This document shows, piece after piece, positions 1-6,122 of a stretch of 11,355 nucleotides of DNA. The notes beneath the pieces were generated by a model that saw nothing but the letters and a program-made list of their open reading frames with translations, had not been told where the DNA came from and searched no databases. Each line of letters starts with the position of its first letter. Position 1 is the first letter of the stretch. Source of the DNA: an uncultured Bacilli bacterium (GTDB lineage: Bacteria; Bacillota_I; Bacilli_A; RF39; UBA660); assembly GCA_947628765.1 (NCBI GenBank), contig CANRBD010000034.1:1-11355 (forward strand), written 5' to 3'. A program made the translations under genes and the position numbers.

Positions 1-1
1 T

Positions 2-44
2 GCCCTTATAGGGCTAGTGCAAACCACGTCTTTTAGGCGTGGTT
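2..44. other. Two adjacent short hairpins at left edge, possible mobile-element end
   Basis: Two inverted repeats lie side by side. The first is GCCC/GGGC at 2-5 and 11-14. The second is AACCACGTC at 22-30 paired with GGCGTGGTT at 36-44 around a TTTTA loop, a 9-bp stem with one G-T wobble. They are clearly richer in GC than the following 200 bases. No T-run follows the second stem on either strand, so an ordinary intrinsic terminator is not well supported. Compact hairpins of this kind occur near the ends of IS200/IS605-type elements, which would put the element body to the left of the window; this is inference from general resemblance. The terminal structure of an upstream gene is the alternative. 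Confidence 0.35.
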
Positions 45-79
45 ATGATTAATGTAAAAAAGTAATTATGAAAAACCAA

Positions 80-95
80 CGTTTCACGTGAAACA
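80..95. other. parS: parS site 1 (ParB/Spo0J binding)
   Basis: CGTTTCACGTGAAACA matches the bacterial chromosomal parS palindrome TGTTTCACGTGAAACA at 15 of 16 positions; only the first base differs. Chromosomal ParB (Spo0J) loads here and spreads to recruit SMC/condensin and organise the origin region. parS sites cluster near oriC, so the site also implies an origin-proximal location. ParB itself is not in the window. Confidence 0.88.
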
Positions 96-179
96 TAAGT
101 TTTATAGCTTATAAAAAAATAAAAGTTATAAAATATTAATAACCTTTTTTTGTTAATATAAAAAAAGTTATTATTAAAA

Positions 180-205
180 TTCAATGTTTCACGTGAAACA
201 TTGAA
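180..205. other. parS: parS site 2, embedded in a 26-bp perfect palindrome
   Basis: The 16-bp core at 185-200, TGTTTCACGTGAAACA, is a perfect palindrome matching the parS consensus. The symmetry continues through TTCAA on the left and TTGAA on the right, so the whole of 180-205 is self-complementary. Its centre is 105 bp from the centre of the first site, close to ten helical turns, so the two sites would sit on about the same face of the DNA. It lies just upstream of the SRP RNA promoter. Confidence 0.93.
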
Positions 206-211
206 GAAAAG

Positions 212-240
212 TTGCAATTTTTAAACAAATAATATATTAT
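212..240 (+). promoter_or_regulatory. Promoter of the SRP RNA
   Basis: A -35 box TTGCAA (212-217) and a -10 box TATTAT (235-240) are separated by exactly 17 bases. The predicted start about 7 bases after the -10 box falls at 247-248, exactly where the folded SRP RNA begins. That agreement between two independent predictions raises confidence. No separate promoter is visible for tadA, so this one probably serves both. Confidence 0.65.
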
Positions 241-247
241 TATTAGT

Positions 248-320
248 GGCACAACATTTATGTCTGAAACAGGTCAGGATCGGAAGATAGCAGCCTTAAA
301 GATCTCTGAATGTGTGTGCC
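248..320 (+). ncRNA. ffs: Signal recognition particle RNA, small bacterial (4.5S/scRNA) type
   Basis: This is the RNA scaffold of the bacterial signal recognition particle; it binds Ffh and helps target membrane and secreted proteins to the SRP receptor and translocon. The conserved Ffh-binding domain is readable at about 270-295: CAGGTCAGG, a GGAA tetraloop at 282-285, then AGCAGCC. The helix closing the tetraloop is ATC/GAT, where E. coli has UCC/GGA, so base pairing is preserved by compensating changes. The outer helix pairs 248-253 (GGCACA) with 315-320 (TGTGCC) and continues past a one-base bulge to about 260/307. There is no Alu domain, and the length of about 73 nt is short even for the small type. 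TTTTATT follows directly, so partial termination is possible before tadA, which begins 18 nt downstream. Confidence 0.9.
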
Positions 321-338
321 TTTTATTATGGTGATGTT

Positions 339-743
339 ATGAATAAATATATGGAGATAGCTTTTGAAGAAGCTAAAAAGGCATTGAAAACAGATGATGT
401 TCCAGTTGGAGCAGTAATAGTTGAAAATGGAAAAGTAATTGCTAAAGCACATAATACAAAAGAAAAAGAAAAAATTGTGACTCATCATGCTGAAATAAAT
501 GCAATAGAACAAGCTTGTAAGAAAAAACGTTGTTGGTATTTAAATGATTGTATTATATATGTTACTTTAGAACCATGTAAAATGTGTATGGGAGCAATAG
601 AACAGGCACGTATTAAAAAAGTTATATATGCAACAAAACGTGAAAAAAAAGTAAATAATGTTTTTCCACAGTTTTGTCAAGGTGATGGGGAAAATAAATC
701 TCGAGAATTATTGAAAAGCTTTTTTGAAAATAAAAGAAAATAA
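339..743 (+). CDS. tadA: tRNA-specific adenosine deaminase, short form
   Basis: Deaminates adenosine to inosine at wobble position 34 of tRNA-Arg(ACG), allowing one tRNA to read several CGN codons. The zinc-dependent cytidine-deaminase fold is recognisable: HAE at residues 50-52 (zinc ligand and catalytic glutamate) and PCKMC at 79-83 (two zinc-binding cysteines), preceded by VPVGAVIV. The ATG at 339 is chosen because GGTGAT stands 3 nt before it and the protein then starts MNKYMEIAFEEA, as is usual in the family; the in-frame ATG at 312 lies inside the SRP RNA. At 134 residues the protein is some 15-25 shorter than typical TadA. The missing part is after YATKREKK, where homologues carry a D-x-x-GA segment and a loop contributing to tRNA binding. 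It sits next to the SRP RNA and upstream of dnaX, as in other Bacilli. The call rests on motifs and position; another nucleoside deaminase is the less likely alternative. Confidence 0.85.
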   Translation: MNKYMEIAFEEAKKALKTDDVPVGAVIVENGKVIAKAHNTKEKEKIVTHHAEINAIEQACKKKRCWYLNDCIIYVTLEPCKMCMGAIEQARIKKVIYATKREKKVNNVFPQFCQGDGENKSRELLKSFFENKRK

Positions 744-764
744 TGTAAAGTTATTTTCTTTTAT
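730..764 (+). terminator. Intrinsic terminator after tadA, containing its stop codon
   Basis: A perfect 14-bp inverted repeat, ATAAAAGAAAATAA at 730-743 and its complement at 751-764, encloses a 7-nt loop. The tadA TAA stop is the last three bases of the left arm. The right arm is itself T-rich (TTATTTTCTTTTAT) and supplies the U-tract. The stem is almost all A-T, so termination may be incomplete. It separates the SRP RNA-tadA unit from the dnaX operon. Confidence 0.65.
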
Positions 765-774
765 ATTAGATAAA

Positions 775-783
775 TGTTATAAT
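775..783 (+). promoter_or_regulatory. Extended -10 promoter of the dnaX operon
   Basis: TGTTATAAT is a perfect extended -10 element (TGn followed by TATAAT at 778-783). The expected -35 position, about 755-760, reads TTTCTT and is weak, which an extended -10 can compensate for. Transcription would begin near 790, giving a leader of only about 20 nt before the dnaX start codon. It follows the tadA terminator directly and is the only good promoter seen before the ten-gene run. Confidence 0.6.
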
Positions 784-810
784 TATATTAGTGTTTAGAA
801 GGTGATAAAG

Positions 811-2526
811 GTGTATCAAGCATTATATAGAAAATATCGTCCAAAAACTTTATCCGAAATTGGCGGGCAAGATGTGATTGTAAAAATTATTAAAAATTCA
901 ATTAAAAATAATTGTATTAATCATGCTTACTTATTTGCTGGTCCAAGGGGAACAGGTAAAACTAGTATAGCTAAGATCTTTGCGAAAATGGTTAATTGCG
1001 AAAACTTAACTGAAAATGGGCCTTGCGGACATTGTGTCAGTTGTACACAAATTAACAATAGTGACATTGTTGAAATTGATGCTGCTTCAAATAATGGAGT
1101 TGATGAAATAAGGGAATTACGAAATAAAGTAAGTTTAGTTCCAGCTTATAGTAAATATAAAGTTTATATAATCGATGAGGTTCATATGCTTACAACAGGA
1201 GCTTTTAATGCTTTGCTTAAAACATTAGAAGAACCTCCAGCACATGTAATTTTTATTCTCGCAACTACTGATCCCTATAAAATTCCAGAAACAATTTTAT
1301 CTAGGTGTCAGCGTTTAGATTTTAAAAAAATAAGTGAGGAAAGTATTGTTAATAGATTAAAACAAATAGCTCAATCAGAAAATATTGATATTGAAGAAGA
1401 AGCGTTAAAAGAAATAGCTAAATTATCTGATGGCGGAATGCGTGATTCGATTGGAATGTTGGATCAAGCGGTAGCTTATGCTGATGGAAAAATCACAGTC
1501 AATGATATACATGATATTAACGGTACCTTGACAGCTGAAAGTTTAAAAGAGTTGATTAATGCAATAATTACAAAGAAAAAAGAGGAAATTTTTAAAGCTA
1601 TCAACGATTTTGACAAAAAAGGTAAGAATTTTGTCAAATTAACTGAAGAAATTATTACTTTTATGCAAGATGTTTTGTTATTTCAAGAAGCCCCATTTTT
1701 ATTTAAAACGATGGAAAAAAAATATGCTTTATATGAAGAAATTGCCAATGAAATAGACTCGCATCAAGTAATGGAATACATCTTAATTTTAAACAAATTT
1801 TTCTCGGAAATGAAAATGACAAATAATCCCAAATTATTATTAGAATTATCCTTGATTCAGATGATGAATGAAGGAGAGGGTTCTTATCGTGTTGTAACAT
1901 TGGGTAGCGAAAAAGAAACAACACTACCAGAAAAGACTGTAAAAGAAGAAACTAAGAAACAGCCGGAAGAGGAAGCAAAAGAAGAGATAAAAGAAAAGGC
2001 TGAAGAAAATAAAAAAGAAGAGCCTAAGGAAGAAACAAAAGAAGAACTAAAAGAAAAACCAATTAAAACTAATAATAAAGATTATTTAGAATTAAAAAAA
2101 ATAAGGATAAATAATACATTAGCTAAATTTTCTAAACAAAAATTGATAAATGTTAAAAAGGAATTAGAAAAAATAAAAGATTATATGTTAGATGATGATA
2201 TTAACTCTTTTATCGAAATAATATTAGATGGAATATTAAAGGCTGCTAGTGATGATAATTTAATTTTTGTTTACAAAAACGAAAGAACAGCTAAACTATT
2301 TAATGAAAATATTTTAAATATCGAAAAAACAATATATAAAGTAGTGAAACATAAGTATAAAGTGATCGCTACTGATAATGATGATTGGGAAAAAATAAAA
2401 AGCGAATTCAATAGCAAAAAGAAAGAATATAAATATATTGAAGAAACTCAAGATTTATTAAATTTTCTTGAACAAAAAAAAGAAACTGAATTTAACGAGT
2501 TTAAAGATATCATTGAATATAATTAG
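811..2526 (+). CDS. dnaX: DNA polymerase III subunit tau (and possibly gamma)
   Basis: ATPase and organising subunit of the clamp loader, which opens the sliding clamp and places it on primed DNA at the replication fork. The start is taken as GTG 811, not GTG 802: AAGGTGAT (799-806) is the ribosome binding site, and 811 gives the family N-terminus MYQALYRKYRPKT. The AAA+ module is intact: Walker A GPRGTGKT at residues 44-51, zinc cysteines 63, 72, 75 and 78, Walker B IDEVHM at 121-126, sensor ATT at 151-153 and the SRC arginine-finger motif at 164-166. Residues about 367-423 form a repetitive Glu/Lys linker, followed by a C-terminal tau-like domain to residue 571. Eight A's at 2094-2101, just after the linker, could allow slippage into a short form ending within a few codons. 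First gene of the operon; ybaB follows by 12 nt. Confidence 0.97.
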   Translation: MYQALYRKYRPKTLSEIGGQDVIVKIIKNSIKNNCINHAYLFAGPRGTGKTSIAKIFAKMVNCENLTENGPCGHCVSCTQINNSDIVEIDAASNNGVDEIRELRNKVSLVPAYSKYKVYIIDEVHMLTTGAFNALLKTLEEPPAHVIFILATTDPYKIPETILSRCQRLDFKKISEESIVNRLKQIAQSENIDIEEEALKEIAKLSDGGMRDSIGMLDQAVAYADGKITVNDIHDINGTLTAESLKELINAIITKKKEEIFKAINDFDKKGKNFVKLTEEIITFMQDVLLFQEAPFLFKTMEKKYALYEEIANEIDSHQVMEYILILNKFFSEMKMTNNPKLLLELSLIQMMNEGEGSYRVVTLGSEKETTLPEKTVKEETKKQPEEEAKEEIKEKAEENKKEEPKEETKEELKEKPIKTNNKDYLELKKIRINNTLAKFSKQKLINVKKELEKIKDYMLDDDINSFIEIILDGILKAASDDNLIFVYKNERTAKLFNENILNIEKTIYKVVKHKYKVIATDNDDWEKIKSEFNSKKKEYKYIEETQDLLNFLEQKKETEFNEFKDIIEYN

Positions 2527-2538
2527 GAGGGATAAAAT

Positions 2539-2835
2539 ATGAATATACAAGCAATGATGAAGCAAGCACAAAAAATGCAGAAGGATATGCTAAATTCCAA
2601 AGAGGAAATAGACAATATGACTTTTGAAGGAAAATCTTCTTTAGTTACAGTAACCATGAAAGGAACAAAAGAAATCATTAAAGTCAAAATTGATGCTGAA
2701 CAAATAGAAAAAGATGAAATTGAAATGTTAGAAGATATGATTTTAGTTGCTGTTAATGAAGCTAGTAAAAAAGTTGACAAAACAACTGAAGAGAAAATGG
2801 GCAAATATACTCAAGGAATGCCTGGATTATTTTAA
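2539..2835 (+). CDS. ybaB: YbaB/EbfC family nucleoid-associated protein
   Basis: Small DNA-binding protein of the YbaB/EbfC family; homologues form dimers that bind DNA and are thought to influence nucleoid structure or expression. Its precise role in Bacilli is not settled. At 98 residues it is close to the usual 100-110. It shows the family pattern: an N-terminal helix NIQAMMKQAQKMQKDM, a central beta region with FEGKSSLVTVTMKG, an acidic helix, and the characteristic ending GMPGLF. A strong AGGAGGG at 2525-2531 overlaps the dnaX stop codon. Its TAA shares one base with the recR start (TAATG). The dnaX-ybaB-recR order is conserved very widely in bacteria and makes the identification secure. 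Confidence 0.94.
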   Translation: MNIQAMMKQAQKMQKDMLNSKEEIDNMTFEGKSSLVTVTMKGTKEIIKVKIDAEQIEKDEIEMLEDMILVAVNEASKKVDKTTEEKMGKYTQGMPGLF

Positions 2836-3431
2836 TGTATCCAAAGACAATTAATAATTTAATAGAATGTTTCAAAAAGTTTCCAGGAATCGGCGAAAAA
2901 ACGGCTGAACGTCTTGCGCTTTCGTGTTTGGAAATGGACGATGAAACAATAGAAACTTTTTCTAAATCTTTAAAAGACAGTAAAACTAAAATAAAAAAAT
3001 GTCAGATATGTGGAAATTTATCTGAAGATGATATATGTACCATTTGTAAGGACGAATCACGTGATAAACATTTATTATGTGTCGTTGAAGAAAGCAAAAA
3101 TATTATTTTATTTGAAAAAATAGGAACTTTTAATGGCGTATATCATGTTTTAAATGGACTAATTTCACCGTTAGATGGCATAAATCCAGAAGATATAAAT
3201 ATTGCTTCACTTATTAGCCGTATTGAAAAAGAAAATATTAAAGAAGTGATTTTAGCTGTTAAACCAACTGTTGAAGGTGAGACAACAGCTTTATATATTA
3301 AAAAAAAGTTAGAAGGAAAACCTATAATCATATCTAAAATAGCGCATGGTATTCCAATAGGTGCGGATATGGATTATATCGATTCTTTAACTTTAGAAAT
3401 TGCTTTATCTGAGCGTAGCCAAATTTCATAA
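2835..3431 (+). CDS. recR: Recombination mediator protein RecR
   Basis: RecR acts with RecO (and RecF) to load RecA on SSB-coated single-stranded DNA during gap repair. The 198 residues are the normal length. Domains in order: a helix-hairpin-helix with FPGIGEKTAERLA at residues 16-28, a four-cysteine zinc finger at C56, C59, C68 and C71, a Toprim domain starting LCVVEESKN at 81-89 with its conserved acidic residue, PTVEGETTALYI at 144-155, and the C-terminal HGIPIGADMDYIDSLTL segment. There is no convincing ribosome binding site before its ATG, which overlaps the ybaB stop by one base, so translation is probably coupled to ybaB. A 38-nt gap precedes the next gene. Confidence 0.96.
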   Translation: MYPKTINNLIECFKKFPGIGEKTAERLALSCLEMDDETIETFSKSLKDSKTKIKKCQICGNLSEDDICTICKDESRDKHLLCVVEESKNIILFEKIGTFNGVYHVLNGLISPLDGINPEDINIASLISRIEKENIKEVILAVKPTVEGETTALYIKKKLEGKPIIISKIAHGIPIGADMDYIDSLTLEIALSERSQIS

Positions 3432-3469
3432 AAAGACAAGAAAAATATATAATATACCAGAGGTGTATT

Positions 3470-3655
3470 ATGATTGGTAAAATAACCAATATTTTAAAAA
3501 AAATAGTAGTTGGCTTTTTAATGTTATACGGGTATAACTTGTTAGTACCATCTGTGGCTATAATTCCAATTAATATAGTAACCGTGATTTTACTTACGAT
3601 TTTTGGCTTGCCAGGACTTATATTTTTAATTTTGATTAAATTAATTGTGTATTAG
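3470..3655 (+). CDS. Short BofA-like membrane protein
   Basis: A 61-residue hydrophobic protein related to BofA, which in Bacillus subtilis inhibits the intramembrane protease SpoIVFB and so delays pro-sigma-K processing during sporulation. Two membrane segments are likely, about residues 10-29 and 36-60. The family signature is present: GYNLL near 21-25, PINIVT at 33-38 and FGLPGLIFL at 45-53. N23, N35 and T38 align plausibly with the polar residues I recall as important in B. subtilis BofA. It is about 25 residues shorter than that protein and lacks its first membrane segment. AGAGGTG (3459-3465) provides the ribosome binding site. Position after recR is the usual bofA place, although yaaL is absent. 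Whether it acts in sporulation here is unknown; no other sporulation-specific gene is in the window. Confidence 0.7.
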   Translation: MIGKITNILKKIVVGFLMLYGYNLLVPSVAIIPINIVTVILLTIFGLPGLIFLILIKLIVY

Positions 3656-3666
3656 AGGGATGCTAT

Positions 3667-4608
3667 ATGTTAGATGAATATCAAACAAATCAACCTATAA
3701 TTTATAAAATTTTAAAAAATGCCGTTAGTAAAGATAAAACATCACATGCTTATCTATTTGAAACTAATGGCTTTTACGATAGCTATAATTTAATTATGGC
3801 TTTTGTAAAAGCCGTATTATGCCCAAATAAATATACAAATAATAATCATTGTGATAATTGCCAGCAATGTCATGTTATCGATAGTGGTAATTTTCCAGAA
3901 ATAAAAATAATAAAGCCTGATGGCTTATGGATAAAAAAAGAAGAGATGCAAAACTTACAAGAAGAATTTAGTAAAAAAGCTTTAATTGGTAATAAAAAAA
4001 TATATATAATAAAAGAAGCTGATAAATTAAATAAGCAATCAGCTAATTCAATATTAAAATTTTTAGAAGAACCAGAAGAAGGTATTATCGCAATTTTATT
4101 AACAGAAAATATCTACAATGTTTTAGAAACTATAAGATCAAGATGCCAAATTTTAAGATTCAAAGAAGATAATAAAATAAAAAATGTAAATAATACATTA
4201 AGTAAAATAGGTTATATATTATATGAAAAAAATGAATTAACTGAAGAGGAAACAGAACAAATTCAAAAAATTTTAAAATTTATACAATATTATGAAGAAA
4301 ATCATTTAGATACTATTTTATATATGCAAAAATTATTTCATGATAATGTAAAAACAAAAGAAGATTTAGAAAGGGCGTTTAATTTAATAATTTTATTTTA
4401 TAAAGATATTTTAAATTATATGAATAATAATGAAATAGATATTTTTGTAGACTATGAATCATTATTAAATAAAATTGCTTCAAAAAACACCTTAAATGAC
4501 ATATGTTATAAAATAAAAACCTTGACAGAATTTAAAGAAAAGATAAAATATAATGCAAACACCTTTTTACTGATGGACAAGCTTATTTTAGCTTTAGAAA
4601 GGAGATAA
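3667..4608 (+). CDS. holB: DNA polymerase III delta-prime subunit
   Basis: Delta-prime is the stator of the clamp-loader ring, stacking next to the DnaX ATPases and supplying an arginine finger. The N-terminal 170 residues resemble DnaX: THAYLF-like SHAYLF at 26-31, four zinc cysteines at 52, 62, 65 and 68, an acidic Walker B-like region around 114-118, LKFLEEPEE at 130-138, and SRC at 158-160. The P-loop is absent (ETNGFYDSYN replaces a GxxxxGKT), as expected for a subunit that does not hydrolyse ATP. The C-terminal half is divergent and helical. AGAGGGA (3654-3660) overlaps the end of the bofA-like gene. In B. subtilis tmk, yaaQ and yaaR lie between bofA and holB; none is here. Its final codons contain the ribosome binding site of ricT. 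Confidence 0.9.
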   Translation: MLDEYQTNQPIIYKILKNAVSKDKTSHAYLFETNGFYDSYNLIMAFVKAVLCPNKYTNNNHCDNCQQCHVIDSGNFPEIKIIKPDGLWIKKEEMQNLQEEFSKKALIGNKKIYIIKEADKLNKQSANSILKFLEEPEEGIIAILLTENIYNVLETIRSRCQILRFKEDNKIKNVNNTLSKIGYILYEKNELTEEETEQIQKILKFIQYYEENHLDTILYMQKLFHDNVKTKEDLERAFNLIILFYKDILNYMNNNEIDIFVDYESLLNKIASKNTLNDICYKIKTLTEFKEKIKYNANTFLLMDKLILALERR

Positions 4609-4612
4609 TAAA

Positions 4613-5404
4613 ATGAAAGATGTAGTCGGTATTTCAATTAATGATATGGGACGAGTATATTATTTTGATCCTAATGGACTTACCCTTAAGAAAAATGTCA
4701 CGGTTATTGTGGAAACAGATCAGGGCTATCAATTTGGAAAAGTTGTTAGAGAAAAATTTCAAATTAACCTTCAAGATTTAAAAAGTCCTTTAAAGCAAGT
4801 TATAAGAATTTCAACAAAAGACGATTATCACAAACATTTAAAAAATCTTAAAGATGCTGAAAAAGCTTTAAAGAAATGTCAAAAGTTAGCTGATGAAAAA
4901 CAATTACAAATGAAAATTATGGATGCGAGTTATACTTTTGATCGTGATAAATTAATTTTTCGTTTTTTAGCTGATAATCGTGTGGATTTTCGTGACTTAG
5001 CTAAAGAATTAGCAGCAATTTATAAAGTACGTATTGAATTAAGACAAGTAGGTGTGCGTGATAAAGCTAAAGAGGTTAGTGGCTGTGGTTTATGTGGACA
5101 AAAGTTGTGTTGTTCAAGATTTTTAAAAGATTTAGATGCTGTATCTATTAATATGGCTAAAAATCAAAATCTTTCATTAAATCCTTCAAAAATAAATGGT
5201 GTTTGTGGAAGATTATTATGTTGTTTAAAATATGAAGATGAAGAATATCAAAAGTGTCGCCGTGATATGAAAAAAATTGGTGATAAAGTAAAAACAGAAT
5301 TTGGCGAAGGAAAAATCATCGGTTTAGAAATATTAAAACAGCAATATAAAGTCGAGGTTGAAGACCATGGAATTATCATGGTTGATAGAGAAAAATGCAG
5401 GTAA
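4613..5404 (+). CDS. ricT: RicT (YaaT), PSP1-domain regulator of RNase Y
   Basis: In B. subtilis RicT forms a complex with RicA and RicF that carries iron-sulfur clusters and directs RNase Y to particular mRNAs; it also affects sporulation and competence. The 263-residue protein has the PSP1 domain in its first half to two-thirds, with the DNRVDFRDLAKELA motif at 121-134 and RIELRQVGVRD at 140-150. A cysteine-rich block follows, with C158, C161, C166, C167, C198, C203 and C204 in CGLC, KLCC and VCGRLLCC contexts, the likely cluster ligands. AAAGGAG lies within the end of holB (4598-4604), 8 nt before the ATG. Its last 10 nt overlap trmN6. In B. subtilis yabA follows yaaT; here it is missing. 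The partners RicA and RicF are not in the window. Confidence 0.92.
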   Translation: MKDVVGISINDMGRVYYFDPNGLTLKKNVTVIVETDQGYQFGKVVREKFQINLQDLKSPLKQVIRISTKDDYHKHLKNLKDAEKALKKCQKLADEKQLQMKIMDASYTFDRDKLIFRFLADNRVDFRDLAKELAAIYKVRIELRQVGVRDKAKEVSGCGLCGQKLCCSRFLKDLDAVSINMAKNQNLSLNPSKINGVCGRLLCCLKYEDEEYQKCRRDMKKIGDKVKTEFGEGKIIGLEILKQQYKVEVEDHGIIMVDREKCR

Positions 5405-6114
5405 TTAATTATTTATTAGGATATAAAAATTTAAAGATATATCAGGATACGGATATGTTCAATTTTTCTTTGGATTCAGTTTTACTTCCCAATTTTATAA
5501 CTTTAAATAAAAGGGTAACAAATATTTTAGATATCGGAACAGGAAATGCTCCAATACCTTTAATTTTAAGTACCAAAACAGAAGCAAAAATCATTGGTGT
5601 TGAAATTCAAAAAGAGGTAAGTTTACTGGCACAAAAATCAGTTGAATTAAATAAATTGGAAAAACAAATTGAAATAATTAATGGCGATATTAATGAAGTA
5701 GCAAAAACTTTACCTCAAAATTATTTTGATATTATAACTTCTAATCCTCCTTTTTTTGAATTAAAAGAAAATTCCCATTTGAATGAAAAAGAATATAAAA
5801 CTCTTGCGCGTCATGAAGTGACTTTAAATATCAATCAGCTTTGCCAAATTGCTAAAAAGTTATTAAAAAATGGTGGAACTTTGGACATTGTACATCGTCC
5901 TGAACGATTGCTTGATATTTTAAAAACGATGCGAGAAAATAATATTGAACCCAAAAAAATTAGATTTGTTCACCCTAAAAAAAATACAAATGCCAATATT
6001 GTATTAATTGAAGGTGTCCTTAATGCTAAAAAAGGATTAAAAATAAAACCTCCCCTTATTAGTCATAAAGCTAACGGGGAATATACGGAAGAAATAAAAA
6101 AATATTTTGAATAG
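5395..6114 (+). CDS. trmN6: tRNA1(Val) adenine-37 N6-methyltransferase family (YabB/TrmN6)
   Basis: A SAM-dependent methyltransferase of the TrmN6/YfiC family, whose E. coli member makes m6A at position 37 of tRNA1(Val). Visible motifs are the N-terminal family signature YQDTDMFNFSLDSVLL at residues 16-31, SAM-binding motif I LDIGTGNAP at 45-53, the acidic residue of GVEIQ at 68-72, and the catalytic NPPF at 117-120, typical of N6-adenine methylation. ARHEVTLN follows at 138-145, as in other members. Length, 239 residues, is normal. The ATG lies inside the last codons of ricT with only weak AGAG upstream, so translation is probably coupled. The specific tRNA target here is inferred from family and from the ricT-trmN6-rsmI neighbourhood; yazA, normally between trmN6 and rsmI, is absent. 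Confidence 0.88.
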   Translation: MQVINYLLGYKNLKIYQDTDMFNFSLDSVLLPNFITLNKRVTNILDIGTGNAPIPLILSTKTEAKIIGVEIQKEVSLLAQKSVELNKLEKQIEIINGDINEVAKTLPQNYFDIITSNPPFFELKENSHLNEKEYKTLARHEVTLNINQLCQIAKKLLKNGGTLDIVHRPERLLDILKTMRENNIEPKKIRFVHPKKNTNANIVLIEGVLNAKKGLKIKPPLISHKANGEYTEEIKKYFE

Positions 6115-6122
6115 GTGATGTT

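Noticed and set aside
14..217. Minus-strand open frame of 67 codons across the parS region
   Set aside because: It reads straight through both parS palindromes (giving VSRET twice), is low-complexity Phe/Asn/Tyr, and has no ribosome binding site.
1..247. Possible oriC, given the AT-rich stretch and parS sites
   Set aside because: No DnaA boxes (TTATCCACA or close variants) could be found, so there is no support for an origin here.
312..338. Upstream ATG for tadA
   Set aside because: It lies inside the 3' helix of the SRP RNA and adds residues not found in the family; the ATG at 339 has a GGTGAT site.
802..810. Upstream GTG for dnaX
   Set aside because: This GTG is part of the ribosome binding site itself; GTG 811 gives the canonical YQALYRKYRP start.
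1703..1924. Minus-strand open frames inside dnaX, ybaB, recR, pth and mfd
   Set aside because: They are opposite strongly conserved coding sequence, show Phe/Ser/Ile-rich shadow composition and no recognisable domains.
3054..3067. Third parS-like sequence in recR
   Set aside because: Only the central TCACGTGA matches; the outer GTT/AAC positions of parS are altered, and it lies in conserved coding sequence.
3425..3453. Internal promoter before the bofA-like gene (TTCATA, 17 nt, TATAAT)
   Set aside because: The -35 match is poor and the TATAAT lies in a simple TA-rich run; too weak to call.
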